A stretch of 64,000 nucleotides of DNA from Terrimonas sp964445775 (GCA_964445775.1 CAYUMH010000004.1:1-64000), one strand, 5' to 3'; numbered from the stretch's first letter, positions 7,986 through 16,676 are shown. Notes: generated by a model from the letters alone, not told the origin. Program-made: numbers and translations.

Positions 7986-8438
7986 ATGCGAGCTGTAATA
8001 CAAAGGGTAAGTTATGCCAGTGTAACCATTGACGGGCATATTTTCTCGGCTATTGAACAGGGTTTATTGGTTTTATTAGGTATTGAAGATGCCGATAACA
8101 TGGAGGATATTACCTGGCTGAGTAACAAGCTGATTAACCTGCGCATTTTTAATGATGAAGAAGGGGTCATGAATAAATCTTTACTGGATACGGGCGGTGA
8201 GCTCTTGCTCGTAAGCCAGTTTACCCTGCATGCCGCTACTAAAAAAGGCAACCGGCCTTCCTATATAAAAGCCAGCAAACCACCGGTGGCTATTCCCTTG
8301 TATGAAAAAATGATCACCCAATTACAAACAGACCTCGCCAAACCAATACAAACAGGCATATTCGGCGCCGATATGAAAGTAGCTTTATTAAATGATGGCC
8401 CGGTGACGATTATTATTGATACGAAAGTGAGGGAGTAG
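7986..8438 (+). CDS. dtd: D-aminoacyl-tRNA deacylase
   Basis: 150 residues starting MRAVIQRVSYASVTIDG, the canonical Dtd N-terminus; longer upstream starts are not conserved and overlap arfB. The family motifs SQFTL (about 78-82, in VSQFTLHAATKKGNRPSY) and NDGPVT (about 138-143, in LLNDGPVTIIIDT) are intact. Dtd is a homodimeric cytosolic enzyme that hydrolyses D-amino acids and mischarged glycine from tRNA using the main-chain proofreading loop. The downstream spacer carries a long 7-bp repeat array. Confidence 0.96.
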   Translation: MRAVIQRVSYASVTIDGHIFSAIEQGLLVLLGIEDADNMEDITWLSNKLINLRIFNDEEGVMNKSLLDTGGELLLVSQFTLHAATKKGNRPSYIKASKPPVAIPLYEKMITQLQTDLAKPIQTGIFGADMKVALLNDGPVTIIIDTKVRE

Positions 8439-8440
8439 TT

Positions 8441-8565
8441 AATAGGTTCAAAAAGTTGAAGGGTTCAAAGTTCAAAAGTTCAAATGTTTGAATGTTGAAT
8501 TATGAGTTATGAATTGCTCATTGTCACTTGTCCATTGTCATTTGTCCATTGTCCATTGCTAGAGT
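8441..8565. repeat. 7-bp phased array with three blocks (GTTCAAA / TTATGAA / ATTGTCC)
   Basis: About 17 consecutive units keep a 7-bp phase while the unit changes: GTTCAAA-type, then ATTATGA-type, then ATTGTCC-type. On the minus strand 8507-8529 is identical over 23 bp to 23620-23642, including TGACAATGAGCAATTCATAA. The array is therefore a dispersed element in inverse orientation to the copies at 16753-16850 and 23595-23668. Confidence 0.8.
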
Positions 8566-8572
8566 TTAGTGC

Positions 8573-8599
8573 AAAAAAAATCCCCCTGCAGGCAGGAGG
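8573..8599 (-). terminator. intrinsic terminator of the DUF1573 pair
   Basis: On the minus strand CCTCCTGC pairs with GCAGGGGG and is followed by a run of T (the plus-strand A8 tract at 8573-8580). It lies 31 bp past the stop of the gene at 8630. Confidence 0.7.
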
Positions 8600-8629
8600 A
8601 CTGTATAGAGAACGGTTAAAATTAAGGTG

Positions 8630-9058
8630 TTAGTTAACTTTAGAAGTTTTTCCTTTTTCTTTTTCGTAAGCGGCATAAGCATCAGCGCTTAAAACCTCAC
8701 CTTTAATATGCACTACTTTCGGAATTTGTACACCGGCTAAAGTAATGGTAATATCACGGTTGATAGGGCCAATAGAAGCTGAGTTGTATACCACTTTTAC
8801 TTTATCGGTTTTACCTGGCAAAATGGGCGCTTTAGGCTTTTCAGGTATAGTACAACCGCAACTGGCTGTTGCATTGGCAATTACCACAGGCTTATCGCTG
8901 GTGTTGGTAATTTCAAAATAATAAGTAGCAGGCTCGTTGTGTTTTACTTTACCAAAATCGTGTGTTTCTTTATTTACTTTAATAAAGTCATCAGCTTTTG
9001 TTTGTGCAAAAACGCCAAAGGAAAGTAAAAGTGCGGAGGCTAATAAAATCTTTTTCAT
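8630..9058 (-). CDS. secreted DUF1573 Ig-like protein
   Basis: 142 residues with a signal peptide (MKKILLASALLLSFGVFA, then QTKA). The rest is one DUF1573 domain: HDFGKVKHNEPATYYFEITN, then ASCGCTIPEKPKAPILPG, a beta-sandwich with the hallmark SCGCT motif. Members are periplasmic or surface proteins of unknown function, abundant in Bacteroidota. A charged tail (AYEKEKGKTSKVN) follows the domain. It lies 21 bp behind a second DUF1573 gene in the same direction, so the two are likely an operon that arose by duplication. Confidence 0.92.
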   Translation of the reverse strand: MKKILLASALLLSFGVFAQTKADDFIKVNKETHDFGKVKHNEPATYYFEITNTSDKPVVIANATASCGCTIPEKPKAPILPGKTDKVKVVYNSASIGPINRDITITLAGVQIPKVVHIKGEVLSADAYAAYEKEKGKTSKVN

Positions 9059-9079
9059 GATGTAACGAGTGATTAAATA

Positions 9080-9532
9080 TTAAAGGTTTTGTTTTTTCAA
9101 AAAGTCTACGGAAGCATTTGCAGGCGCCGATCCTTCAGGGGCGGTCCAAACGGTTCCTTTTATGTCCAGTTGTTTTACCATCCCGCCGGCATAGGTAATG
9201 GTGATGGGTTTATCGAAATAACCGGCAGCGGCAGCGTTATAACCTACTTTAATAATGGCGGTAGCGCCGGGTTTAATAGGTTCGCGGCTCCATTCAGGAG
9301 TGGTGCAGCCACAGCTGGCCTGTACATTTTCCAGTACCAACGGGGTTGAGCCGCTGTTGGTAATGGTGAAGTTGTGATAAACAGGTTTGCCTTGTGGTAT
9401 TTTGCCAAAGTCATAAACCGCTTCTTTCACAACAAGCACATCTTTTTTAGCAGCATCGGGGGCTGTAGTTGTTTGTGCCCGAAGGCTAAAACCAGCAGCA
9501 AAAACAGCTAATGCGAGTAAAAAGTTTTTCAT
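9080..9532 (-). CDS. secreted DUF1573 Ig-like protein (tandem paralogue)
   Basis: 150 residues from the ATG at 9532 (MKNFLLALAVFAAGFSLRA, a signal peptide); an upstream start at 9586 would place extra residues before the signal peptide and is not used. A single DUF1573 domain follows: YDFGKIPQGKPVYHNFTITN, then QASCGCTTPEWSREPIKPGA. It is first in a two-gene unit with the paralogue at 8630. The role is unknown. The two proteins share the fold and the SCGCT motif but differ at many positions, which argues for an old duplication. Confidence 0.92.
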   Translation of the reverse strand: MKNFLLALAVFAAGFSLRAQTTTAPDAAKKDVLVVKEAVYDFGKIPQGKPVYHNFTITNSGSTPLVLENVQASCGCTTPEWSREPIKPGATAIIKVGYNAAAAGYFDKPITITYAGGMVKQLDIKGTVWTAPEGSAPANASVDFLKKQNL

Positions 9533-9643
9533 ACTAACTATTAATAGGTATGTAAAGTTAACAAAAAAGACGGGGGATGGTTGCAAATGGTTGCAAAATT
9601 ATAGTCACTTTTTTTCTGTGAACACTCGTTAGCTGTTTATCCC

Positions 9644-9651
9644 TATTTTTG
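9644..9651 (+). promoter_or_regulatory. -7 promoter box (TATTTTTG) placed 4 nt before the E1 start codon
   Basis: TATTTTTG is an exact TAnnTTTG match ending four bases before the ATG at 9656. With a start site a few bases downstream of the box, the mRNA would begin at or next to the A of ATG, a leaderless transcript. Confidence 0.6.
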
Positions 9652-9655
9652 CCAC

Positions 9656-12049
9656 ATGGGAAATCAAACTCCATTAACGGTGCCTGCTAATCCGGAACTG
9701 TCTTTTGAGAGTTTCAGGCAAGAGGTGTTAAGCGACTACAAGGTTGTTTGTATCAGTCGGGAAGCCAGTTTGCTGGGACGCAAAGAAGTATTGACCGGGA
9801 AAGCCAAATTCGGCATTTTTGGCGATGGTAAGGAAGTTGCACAGGTAGCTATGGCGAAGTTTTTTCGCCCCGGCGATTGGCGCAGTGGTTATTACCGCGA
9901 CCAAACCTTCCATTTTGCCATAGGCCAAAGTAATGTACAGCAGTTTTTTGCGCAATTATATGCCGATCCGGATATTAATAATGACACGAATAATGCCGGC
10001 CGCCAGATGGTATCGCATTTTGCAACACAAAATGTTGATAATGAAGGGAATTGGGTAGACTTAAAAGATCAAAAGAATACGGCCAGCGATATGGCCCCTA
10101 CCGCTTCGCAATTACCCCGTTCACTGGGCCTGGCCTATGCCTCAAAAGTATTCCGTAATCTCGATAATACAGACAGTTTTAGCGGCTTATCTAATAACGG
10201 TAGCGAAGTATGTTTTTGTACTATTGGTGATGCTTCTACCAGCGAAGGGCATTTCTGGGAAACGGTAAATGCCGCAGGGGTACTGCAGGTGCCGGTTGCA
10301 TTTTTTGTATGGGATGATGGCTATGGCATTTCGGTGCCTAAAAAATACCAGACCACCAAGGCCTCTATTTCAGAAGCATTGAGTGGCATGCAAAAAGAGC
10401 CGGGTACCAACGGTATCAATATTTATAAGGTAAAAGGCTGGGATTATGCAGGCATGTGCGAAGCTTTTGAAGAAGGTATCCGCATTGCCCGTGAAGAGCA
10501 TATCCCTGTTCTATTTCATGTTGAAGAAATTACCCAGCCGCAGGGGCACTCTACATCCGGAAGTCATGAACGGTATAAAACACAGGATCGTTTGGCCTGG
10601 GAACGTGAATGGGATGGCCTGAAACAAATGCGGGAGTGGATCATACAGAACGCATTAAGCAGCGAGGAAGAATTAAGAGAGCTGGAGGCTAATGCCAAGA
10701 ATGATGTAAAAAACAGTAAGGACAGGGCCTGGGAAGCTTACCAGCAGCCGATCAAGTTACAAATGGAAGAATCGGTAAGACTGTTAAATAACCTGGCCGA
10801 CCAGTTACCGGAAGAAAGCGGGTGGATTAAAAAGAAAGCCCAGGTACTGACGGCTAACCGTGAGCCTTTACGCCGGGATATTTTAAAAACCCTGCATGAT
10901 GTAATTGTTTACAAACAAACCACCGAAGCAGTTAAAGATATTGCTGCCTATTATAAACAACTGCAGGCGCAGAACAAAGAGCTGTATAACTCGCATTTAT
11001 ATAACGAGGGACCTAAAAGTGCCTTACTGGTACCAGAAGTAAAAGCTGTTTTTGATGATGCCCCCAAGCCTATTAACGGGTACGAGGTTTTAAATAAATA
11101 TTTTGACCAGTTATTTACCAATAACGCTAAAGTGGTCGCTTTTGGTGAAGACCTCGGTTTTATTGGTGATGTAAACCAGGGTTTCAGTGGTTTACAGGAA
11201 AAGCATGGCGATATCCGCATCTTTGATACCGGTATCCGTGAGCTTACTATTATGGGGCAGGGTATTGGCCTGGCCTTACGTGGCCTGCGCCCGATAGCCG
11301 AAATACAATACATCGACTATGTACTATATGGCCTGCAACCTTTAAGTGATGATGTGGCTACTTTACATTATCGTACTTATGGTCGCCAGAGTTGTCCTTT
11401 AATTGTGCGTACCCGCGGCCATCGCCTGGAAGGTATATGGCATAGCGGCTCGCCCATGGGTATGATGATTAATGCTTTGCGCGGCATGTATTTGTGTGTG
11501 CCACGTAATATGACCCAGGCGGTTGGTATGTATAATACCTTATTACAGGGTAATGATCCCGGTATTGTGGTGGAATGTTTAAATGGTTATCGTTTAAAAG
11601 AAACACCACCTTCCAATCTGCTGGAGATGACTGTTCCCTTAGGGATACCTGAAATAATAAAACAAGGTGAGGATATTACCATTGTTTCCTATGGTTCCAC
11701 CTTACGTATTATCCAGGAATCTGTTAACTCCCTGGAGGCAACCGGCATCAGCTGTGAAATTATAGATGTACAAACATTATTGCCTTTTGATATCAATCAT
11801 ATTATTGTTGAATCGCTGAAAAAAACCAGCCGGATTGTTTTTGTTGATGAAGATGTACCGGGTGGGGCAGCAGCTTATATGTTCAATAAAGTGATGGAAG
11901 AGCAGGGAGGTTATCGTTATTTGGATGTGGCCCCACGTACCATTACGGCAAAAGCGCATCGCCCGGCTTATGGCAGCGATGGCGATTACTTCAGTAAGCC
12001 CAACGCCGAAGACATTGAAACGGTGATCCGTGAAATGATGGCAGAATAA
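9656..12049 (+). CDS. fused alpha/beta E1 of a 2-oxoacid dehydrogenase (branched-chain/pyruvate type)
   Basis: 797 residues holding both E1 subunits in one chain. Residues about 40-340 are the E1-alpha domain with the TPP-binding run GDASTSEGHFWETVNAAGVL. About 345-455 is a helical linker. About 460-797 is E1-beta (AFGEDLGFIGDVNQGF, FDTGIRELTIMGQGIGLALR, RTRGHRLEGIWHSGSPMG, VVECLNGYRLKE, IIDVQTLLPFD). The enzyme decarboxylates a 2-oxoacid on TPP and acylates the lipoyl E2 of the cytosolic complex. Which acid cannot be read from sequence; fused E1s in Bacteroidota are usually annotated branched-chain or pyruvate type. E2 and E3 are not in this window. The start is fixed by lack of another usable Met and by the adjoining promoter. 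Ended by a strong terminator. Confidence 0.94.
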   Translation: MGNQTPLTVPANPELSFESFRQEVLSDYKVVCISREASLLGRKEVLTGKAKFGIFGDGKEVAQVAMAKFFRPGDWRSGYYRDQTFHFAIGQSNVQQFFAQLYADPDINNDTNNAGRQMVSHFATQNVDNEGNWVDLKDQKNTASDMAPTASQLPRSLGLAYASKVFRNLDNTDSFSGLSNNGSEVCFCTIGDASTSEGHFWETVNAAGVLQVPVAFFVWDDGYGISVPKKYQTTKASISEALSGMQKEPGTNGINIYKVKGWDYAGMCEAFEEGIRIAREEHIPVLFHVEEITQPQGHSTSGSHERYKTQDRLAWEREWDGLKQMREWIIQNALSSEEELRELEANAKNDVKNSKDRAWEAYQQPIKLQMEESVRLLNNLADQLPEESGWIKKKAQVLTANREPLRRDILKTLHDVIVYKQTTEAVKDIAAYYKQLQAQNKELYNSHLYNEGPKSALLVPEVKAVFDDAPKPINGYEVLNKYFDQLFTNNAKVVAFGEDLGFIGDVNQGFSGLQEKHGDIRIFDTGIRELTIMGQGIGLALRGLRPIAEIQYIDYVLYGLQPLSDDVATLHYRTYGRQSCPLIVRTRGHRLEGIWHSGSPMGMMINALRGMYLCVPRNMTQAVGMYNTLLQGNDPGIVVECLNGYRLKETPPSNLLEMTVPLGIPEIIKQGEDITIVSYGSTLRIIQESVNSLEATGISCEIIDVQTLLPFDINHIIVESLKKTSRIVFVDEDVPGGAAAYMFNKVMEEQGGYRYLDVAPRTITAKAHRPAYGSDGDYFSKPNAEDIETVIREMMAE

Positions 12050-12056
12050 AATAATC

Positions 12057-12083
12057 AGCCCCTCCGCAAGAGGGGCTTTTTTT
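12057..12083 (+). terminator. intrinsic terminator of the E1 gene
   Basis: AGCCCCTC (12057-12064) pairs perfectly with GAGGGGCT (12070-12077), loop CGCAA, followed by T7. Confidence 0.9.
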
Positions 12084-12134
12084 AACACTTGTCCGCGGGG
12101 TCAGGGAAACTAAAGAGGTAAGCACTTATTATCT

Positions 12135-12167
12135 CATTACCAAATTTTCAAATCACCCAATTAATCT
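12135..12167. repeat. 8-bp phased array (CATTACCA family)
   Basis: Four consecutive units in 8-bp phase: CATTACCA, AATTTTCA, AATCACCC, AATTAATC. The opening CATTACCAAATT is shared exactly with arrays at 27983 and 41471. Confidence 0.65.
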
Positions 12168-12223
12168 TAGTCATTTTTTTAAACTAACTTAGGGTATTGT
12201 TCATTTATAAAAAAACATAAGCT

Positions 12224-12424
12224 ATGCCTATTGTAAAAGTTATTGAAGTAATTGCTTCTTCTGAGATCGGGATAGATGATGCCATTCAGCAGGCGGTTAC
12301 CGAAGCATCAAAAACGATCCGTAATATTGATTCGGTGTATGTAAAAGATATTAAAGCACATGTAAAAGACGGTAAGATCAGTACCTATGGTATTGTGGCT
12401 AAAATATCTTTCCGTATTGATTAA
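12224..12424 (+). CDS. dodecin (flavin-binding small protein)
   Basis: 66 residues, the usual dodecin length: VKVIEVIASSEIGIDDAIQQ, then AVTEASKTIRNIDSVYVKDI and a final strand YGIVAKISFRID. The SxxxxDDAIxxAVxxASKT pattern is the family signature. Dodecins form hollow dodecamers that bind and buffer FMN, riboflavin or CoA in the cytosol. The residue at the flavin-stacking position of the halophilic dodecin (Trp) is not obvious here; VYVKD occupies that stretch as in many bacterial forms. Monocistronic, with a good terminator just behind the gene. Confidence 0.93.
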   Translation: MPIVKVIEVIASSEIGIDDAIQQAVTEASKTIRNIDSVYVKDIKAHVKDGKISTYGIVAKISFRID

Positions 12425-12444
12425 ATAGTAAAGCTATTTTGTAC

Positions 12445-12475
12445 AAAAGGGCCTTCAGGCCCTTTTCTTTTTTGC
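12445..12475 (+). terminator. intrinsic terminator of the dodecin gene
   Basis: AAAAGGGCC (12445-12453), loop TTCA, GGCCCTTTT (12458-12466), then a T-rich run. Perfect 9-bp stem. Confidence 0.9.
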
Positions 12476-12556
12476 CACAGCTTCATCATCTCTGGCTGTA
12501 ATCAAAATAAACAGGAATAAAAGAGAAGTAATAACTTAGCAATAAATTGAACCATC

Positions 12557-13180
12557 TTGCAAACTGACTTCTTACGTATCATAGATATACTGGGCACTTT
12601 TGCCTTTGCCGTATCGGGAGCATCGATGGCCATCAATAAAAAGCTGGATGTATTCGGCGTATTAGTCATCGCTTTTGTTACTTCGGTAGGTGGGGGTACC
12701 ATCCGTGATATTATGATCGGTAACCTGCCTGTGGGCTGGTTACAAAATGAAGTGACCATCCTGGTGATCCTGATATCTACCGGCATCACTTTGTTTTTCC
12801 GGCACCGTTTGCAACAATTGCCCGTCACCTTGTTTTTATTTGATGCCATGGGGTTGGGACTGTTTACCATTGCAGGAGTGGAGCTGGCAGCGGATAAAGG
12901 ATTCAGTACCGGTATTTGTATTTCACTGGGTACCATTACGGCCTGTTTTGGCGGTGTGTTACGTGATGTATTGTTAAACCAGGTACCCCTGATATTCAGG
13001 AAGGAAATTTATGCTACCGCCTGTGTGGCCGGGGCGTTGATCTATTTTTTATTCAAGTCTTTACATGTCGACAGTGGTTTAACCAAGATACTTTGTATAC
13101 TCAGTATTGTAATTATCCGGGTACTGGCCGTAAAATACAAGTGGGCTATTCCACAAATAGGCAGTTTAAAACGTAAATAA
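12557..13180 (+). CDS. trimeric intracellular cation (TRIC) channel family protein, UPF0126
   Basis: 207-residue inner-membrane protein with about seven hydrophobic segments arranged as an internal repeat. The two repeat signatures are SVGGGTIRDIMIG (about 44-56) and CFGGVLRDVLLN (about 131-142), typical of YadS/YicG (UPF0126) proteins that fold as trimeric potassium-permeable channels. No ATG is available early: the frame opens after a TGA, and TTG at 12557 (giving MQTDFLRIIDILGTFAFAVSG) is the only start that keeps the conserved DILGTFAFA helix. The stop overlaps the next gene's ATG by one base (TAATG), so translation of PhzF is probably coupled. Confidence 0.9.
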   Translation: MQTDFLRIIDILGTFAFAVSGASMAINKKLDVFGVLVIAFVTSVGGGTIRDIMIGNLPVGWLQNEVTILVILISTGITLFFRHRLQQLPVTLFLFDAMGLGLFTIAGVELAADKGFSTGICISLGTITACFGGVLRDVLLNQVPLIFRKEIYATACVAGALIYFLFKSLHVDSGLTKILCILSIVIIRVLAVKYKWAIPQIGSLKRK

Positions 13181-13998
13181 TGCAGTTAACAATATACCAG
13201 GCAGATGCCTTTAGTGACCGGTTATTCGGTGGTAACCCGGCAGCGGTAGTTCCGCTGGAAAACTGGATCAGTGATGAACTGATGCAACAATTGGCTATGG
13301 AAAATAACCTGGCCGAAACGGTATTCTTTGTGCCGGAGCAAGATGGCTTCGCTATCCGCTGGTTTACGCCGGAGAGTGAAATTAATTTATGTGGCCATGC
13401 TACATTGGCCAGTGCCTATATATTGTTTGAAAAATTAGGTTACGAAAAAGAACAGATCACTTTTTATTCGCAAAGCGGCCCATTGGTAGTAACCAGGTTA
13501 AACAGGGAAACAACCGGTTCTGCCTTTAAGGCCGAGATGGACTTTCCATCCTGGATGCCGGAACGTTTTGATGCTTATCCGGAAGAAATGCTGCAGGCTT
13601 TGGGCGTTAAAGAAATTGTAGGTGTATATAAAAACCGTGACCTGTTAATTGAATTACAGGATGAAGCGGCTGTTCAGCAGGCCGTTCCCGACTTTACCCT
13701 GTTAAAAAAATTGGGTTATAAAGTGATCATTACGGCACCAGGTAAAACGGTGGATTTCGTGTCCCGCTTTTTTGCTCCTTCTGTTGGTGTGGATGAGGAC
13801 CCGGTAACCGGCTCGGCACATGCACAGCTGATACCTTTCTGGAGCCATAAGTTAAATAAGGCCGGTATGGAAGCTAAACAATTATCAAAACGTGGCGGAC
13901 ATTTATGGGTACAGCAAAAAGGAGATCGGGTAATGATGGGTGGCCATTGCGTATTTTATATGCAGGGCCAGGTACAATTGCCCGAAAACCTGGTTTAA
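13180..13998 (+). CDS. PhzF-family isomerase/epimerase
   Basis: 272 residues, two-lobed diaminopimelate-epimerase-like fold. Diagnostic segments are YQADAFSDRLFGGNPAAVV (N-terminus), NLAETVFF (catalytic Glu at about 45), NLCGHATLASAY (about 70-81) and DEDPVTGSAHAQLIPFW (about 204-220). In phenazine producers PhzF isomerises trans-2,3-dihydro-3-hydroxyanthranilate, but most genomic homologues, including this one without other phz genes nearby, have unknown substrates. It overlaps the upstream channel gene by one base and converges with the DCC gene, sharing 4 bp of 3' end. Confidence 0.93.
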   Translation: MQLTIYQADAFSDRLFGGNPAAVVPLENWISDELMQQLAMENNLAETVFFVPEQDGFAIRWFTPESEINLCGHATLASAYILFEKLGYEKEQITFYSQSGPLVVTRLNRETTGSAFKAEMDFPSWMPERFDAYPEEMLQALGVKEIVGVYKNRDLLIELQDEAAVQQAVPDFTLLKKLGYKVIITAPGKTVDFVSRFFAPSVGVDEDPVTGSAHAQLIPFWSHKLNKAGMEAKQLSKRGGHLWVQQKGDRVMMGGHCVFYMQGQVQLPENLV

Positions 13999-14405
13999 CC
14001 CTGGTCTAAAAACCTTGCCTTTATATCGGGTGTGGGTATCATACAGGCTTCCTGTTTGCCAAACCATTTGTAACGGTTATTGGCTATTAAACGATAAACG
14101 GCATCACGTATAAAAGCGGGTACAATTAAAAAAGCGTATAAAATTTTATAAACACCCAGGTATTTACATACCCTTAAGGCTGCAGTTGATTGGGTATAAG
14201 CTTTGCCTTTTTCAATAAATACAAAGGATTGTAAATTATTGTCAGACAAATTGTATTGCTGTAATAAAGTTTTACCTGCTTCACTTTGCAAAGCCGCAAA
14301 ATGGATCTGTTGTTTTTTATCGTGTTTGATCACAAACTTCACACGTCCGTTGCAGAGGTTACAAACACCGTCAAAAAGTATAATAAGCTCAGGTAATGAA
14401 GGCAT
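13995..14405 (-). CDS. DCC-family thiol-disulfide oxidoreductase-like protein (DUF393)
   Basis: 136 residues with the family-defining DGVCNLCN near the N-terminus (about 12-19), giving a CxxC pair preceded by FDGV. The C-terminal half has a hydrophobic helix (KILYAFLIVPAFIRDAVYRL) and the typical RYKWFGK. The DCC family is predicted to have a thioredoxin-like fold; the reaction is not established. The 3' end overlaps the convergent PhzF gene by 4 bp. The alpha/beta hydrolase gene lies 16 bp upstream in the same direction, so the two may form a unit. Confidence 0.9.
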   Translation of the reverse strand: MPSLPELIILFDGVCNLCNGRVKFVIKHDKKQQIHFAALQSEAGKTLLQQYNLSDNNLQSFVFIEKGKAYTQSTAALRVCKYLGVYKILYAFLIVPAFIRDAVYRLIANNRYKWFGKQEACMIPTPDIKARFLDQG

Positions 14406-14421
14406 GCATTTTTTTATAAAG

Positions 14422-15066
14422 TTACGCCAGCGATGCTAAAATATAATCACTTACTTCCTGCGCCCTGTTCATTACCATCATATGTGTACCATCTTTTACA
14501 ATATGGGTAGCTTTGATCTTTTTAATAGGGAATACCTGGTCTTTATCGCCGTGAATATGTACAATATTATCCGGTTCCCAGTGATTTTTCCAGGTGACGA
14601 TCTGGTTAATGGACCAGCTTAAATAATCCTTATCTACATTGCGGCGGTAGGAATTGGCAAAATCTCTTTCTTTCTCATTGGTTACCCCCAGGCGTTTATT
14701 GGCCAGGTTCTCCGAAAATTTATTGGGTTTGGAGGGGGTGATTTTATGTAAACGAAGTTTTCCTGAAATCCCCATCCATTTGGGTCTTTCCCGGTGTGTT
14801 TTAATACTGGAAATAAGAATGATCTTCTTTATCGGTCTTAAACGGGCAATCTCAATGCTCATCATCCCCCCAAATGATACACCGATCAGTATCGGGTTCT
14901 CCTCGGTTACCGGGGCTATCATCCTGGCAGCATACTCTTCCAGCGTTTCTTTTTCGTTGGGTATAAGCCAGGGTAAATGCTTTAACTCCCAACCCGGTAA
15001 TACCAGGTTGCGGAAAATTTTTTCATCGGTTCCTAAGCCTCCTATACAATAAACAATGTTGGACAT
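14422..15066 (-). CDS. alpha/beta hydrolase
   Basis: 214 residues. The nucleophile elbow GVSFGGMM (Ser at about 65), an acid in HIHGDKDQVFP (Asp at about 171) and a late His in KDGTHMMVMNRA (about 194) form the expected triad. There is no signal peptide, so it is cytosolic. The N-terminus YCIGGLGTDEKIFRNL is the HG-like oxyanion region. The substrate is unknown; small esterase or lipase-like proteins of this type are common. Upstream of the DCC gene on the same strand. Confidence 0.9.
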   Translation of the reverse strand: MSNIVYCIGGLGTDEKIFRNLVLPGWELKHLPWLIPNEKETLEEYAARMIAPVTEENPILIGVSFGGMMSIEIARLRPIKKIILISSIKTHRERPKWMGISGKLRLHKITPSKPNKFSENLANKRLGVTNEKERDFANSYRRNVDKDYLSWSINQIVTWKNHWEPDNIVHIHGDKDQVFPIKKIKATHIVKDGTHMMVMNRAQEVSDYILASLA

Positions 15067-15242
15067 AAACGAATTTAAGTGAAAAAGGAAACAGTTTAGC
15101 TTTTGAGTATCTTAAATAATACTAAATGTCAGTATTTTACTGCCTTGCCGGTATAAAATAAACTACTGTTACCACCTGTTTACATTTTATGGCCGGGTGA
15201 TAAGCCTTTTGCAGCGTTTAATACAGGTATATGATATCAAAT

Positions 15243-15266
15243 AAAAACCCCTCCTGGGAGGGGTTT
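15243..15266 (-). terminator. intrinsic terminator of aspartokinase
   Basis: On the minus strand AAACCCCTC pairs with GAGGGGTTT around a 4-nt loop and is followed by TTTTT. It lies 21 bp past the lysC stop. Confidence 0.85.
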
Positions 15267-15287
15267 CAAATTAGTGAGGCAGCAATA

Positions 15288-16610
15288 TTAATCAAGACCG
15301 AACATGCCTTTATTCAATTGCTGTAATATTAATTGCTTGTGACTGGCTTGCACCAATAAGGAAATATTATGGGGGCTGCCGCCATAGGATACCATACGGA
15401 TAGGTATATTACGGATAGAGCCGAACAGGCGTTTGATAATATCTTCCGTTTCAGAAATCTCATTGCCTACTACCGAAATAATAGATTGGTTTTCGTCTAC
15501 TTCCACGGTACCAAATGGTTCCAGCTCTTTGATAATATCTTTCAGACTGTCTGTCTGATCAATGGTCAGCGAAACCGCCACTTCCGAAGTCGTGATCATA
15601 TCAATAGGCGTACGGTATTTTTCAAATACTTCGAAGATCTTTCTTAAAAAGCCATAAGCCAGTAACATGCGGCTGCTTTTAATACGGATAGCAATAATAT
15701 TATCCTTTGCAGCAACAGCTTTTACGCCAACGCTGCCGGCCTTTTCCGTAATCAAAGTGCCTTTTGCAGCAGGCTGCATAGTGTTTAATAATTTAACCGG
15801 CACTTTATAATGTTGTGCTGGCCAGATTGAAGCAGGGTGTAAGATCTTGGCGCCGAAATAGGCCAGCTCAGCCGCTTCCTCAAAACTTAACTGTTCAATG
15901 GGTACGGTCTTGTTTACAATACGCGGGTCGTTATTGTGCATACCATCAATATCAGTCCATATTTCACAAACCGATGCTTTAATAGCTGCTGCAATAAGTG
16001 ATGCCGAATAATCGCTGCCACCACGTTTCAGGTTATCCACTTCCCCTTTAGCATTACGGCAGATATACCCTTGTGTAACAAATATTTTTTTGTCTTTATG
16101 TTTTTCCAGTATCTGTGTCAGTTTCACTTTAATGCTGCCGATCTGCGGTTCATCGTATTGATCGATACTCATAAACTCCAGGGCGGGCAATAGTAAATGA
16201 TCGATACCCTGTTCTTCCAGGTAAATACTGAACAGCTTGGTGGATAATAATTCTCCTTGTGCCAGAATATCCTTACTCAGGGCTTCGCTGAAAGATATTT
16301 TCAGGATGATATTTAAAAACTCGAAATGTTCGGTAATAATACCCTTTGCTTTCTCCACCATCTCGGGCTTGGTTACCAGCTGACTGATAAAATCTTCATA
16401 ATGTGCCTGTAACTTATCAATGGTTTCCTTGGCGCCTGCACGGTCGTGCTGGGCAATCTGGTCGCCGATAGTTACTAAGGCATTTGTTGTACCCGATAAG
16501 GCAGATAACACCACAATGGCAGGCTCCGTTTCTTTGGTTACCAGGCCGGCTATATGGTGCATACGTTCCGGCTTTCCCACACTGGTGCCGCCAAACTTCA
16601 TTACTTTCAT
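15288..16610 (-). CDS. lysC: aspartate kinase
   Basis: 440 residues. It starts MKVMKFGGTSVGKPERM, the canonical KFGGTSV phosphate-binding motif, and carries LKRGGSDYSASLIAAAIKA (about 205-223) and TDIDGMHNNDPRIV (about 229-242) of the kinase domain. About 300-440 holds two ACT domains (AVSLTIDQTD, ISVVGNEISE), so it is monofunctional and probably feedback-regulated by lysine or threonine. It makes aspartyl-4-phosphate, the first step to lysine, diaminopimelate, methionine and threonine. A GGAGG Shine-Dalgarno lies about 9 nt before the ATG, unusual among the genes of this window. The promoter at 16654 gives a leader of about 35 nt. Confidence 0.96.
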   Translation of the reverse strand: MKVMKFGGTSVGKPERMHHIAGLVTKETEPAIVVLSALSGTTNALVTIGDQIAQHDRAGAKETIDKLQAHYEDFISQLVTKPEMVEKAKGIITEHFEFLNIILKISFSEALSKDILAQGELLSTKLFSIYLEEQGIDHLLLPALEFMSIDQYDEPQIGSIKVKLTQILEKHKDKKIFVTQGYICRNAKGEVDNLKRGGSDYSASLIAAAIKASVCEIWTDIDGMHNNDPRIVNKTVPIEQLSFEEAAELAYFGAKILHPASIWPAQHYKVPVKLLNTMQPAAKGTLITEKAGSVGVKAVAAKDNIIAIRIKSSRMLLAYGFLRKIFEVFEKYRTPIDMITTSEVAVSLTIDQTDSLKDIIKELEPFGTVEVDENQSIISVVGNEISETEDIIKRLFGSIRNIPIRMVSYGGSPHNISLLVQASHKQLILQQLNKGMFGLD

Positions 16611-16653
16611 TTGTTCCCCCCTCCAATATTATTTAATGGTAAAAATTTGGCTG

Positions 16654-16661
16654 CAAAGATA
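16654..16661 (-). promoter_or_regulatory. -7 promoter box (TATCTTTG, minus strand) for lysC
   Basis: Minus-strand TATCTTTG matches TAnnTTTG; TTTG at 16677-16680 lies 15 nt upstream as a possible -33 element, somewhat close. Confidence 0.5.
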
Positions 16662-16676
16662 ATGGTCGCAACCATG

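Noticed and set aside
7944..8039. N-terminal extension of the arfB frame
   Set aside because: It overlaps the dtd start and promoter and precedes the canonical MRDYRSEISF start.
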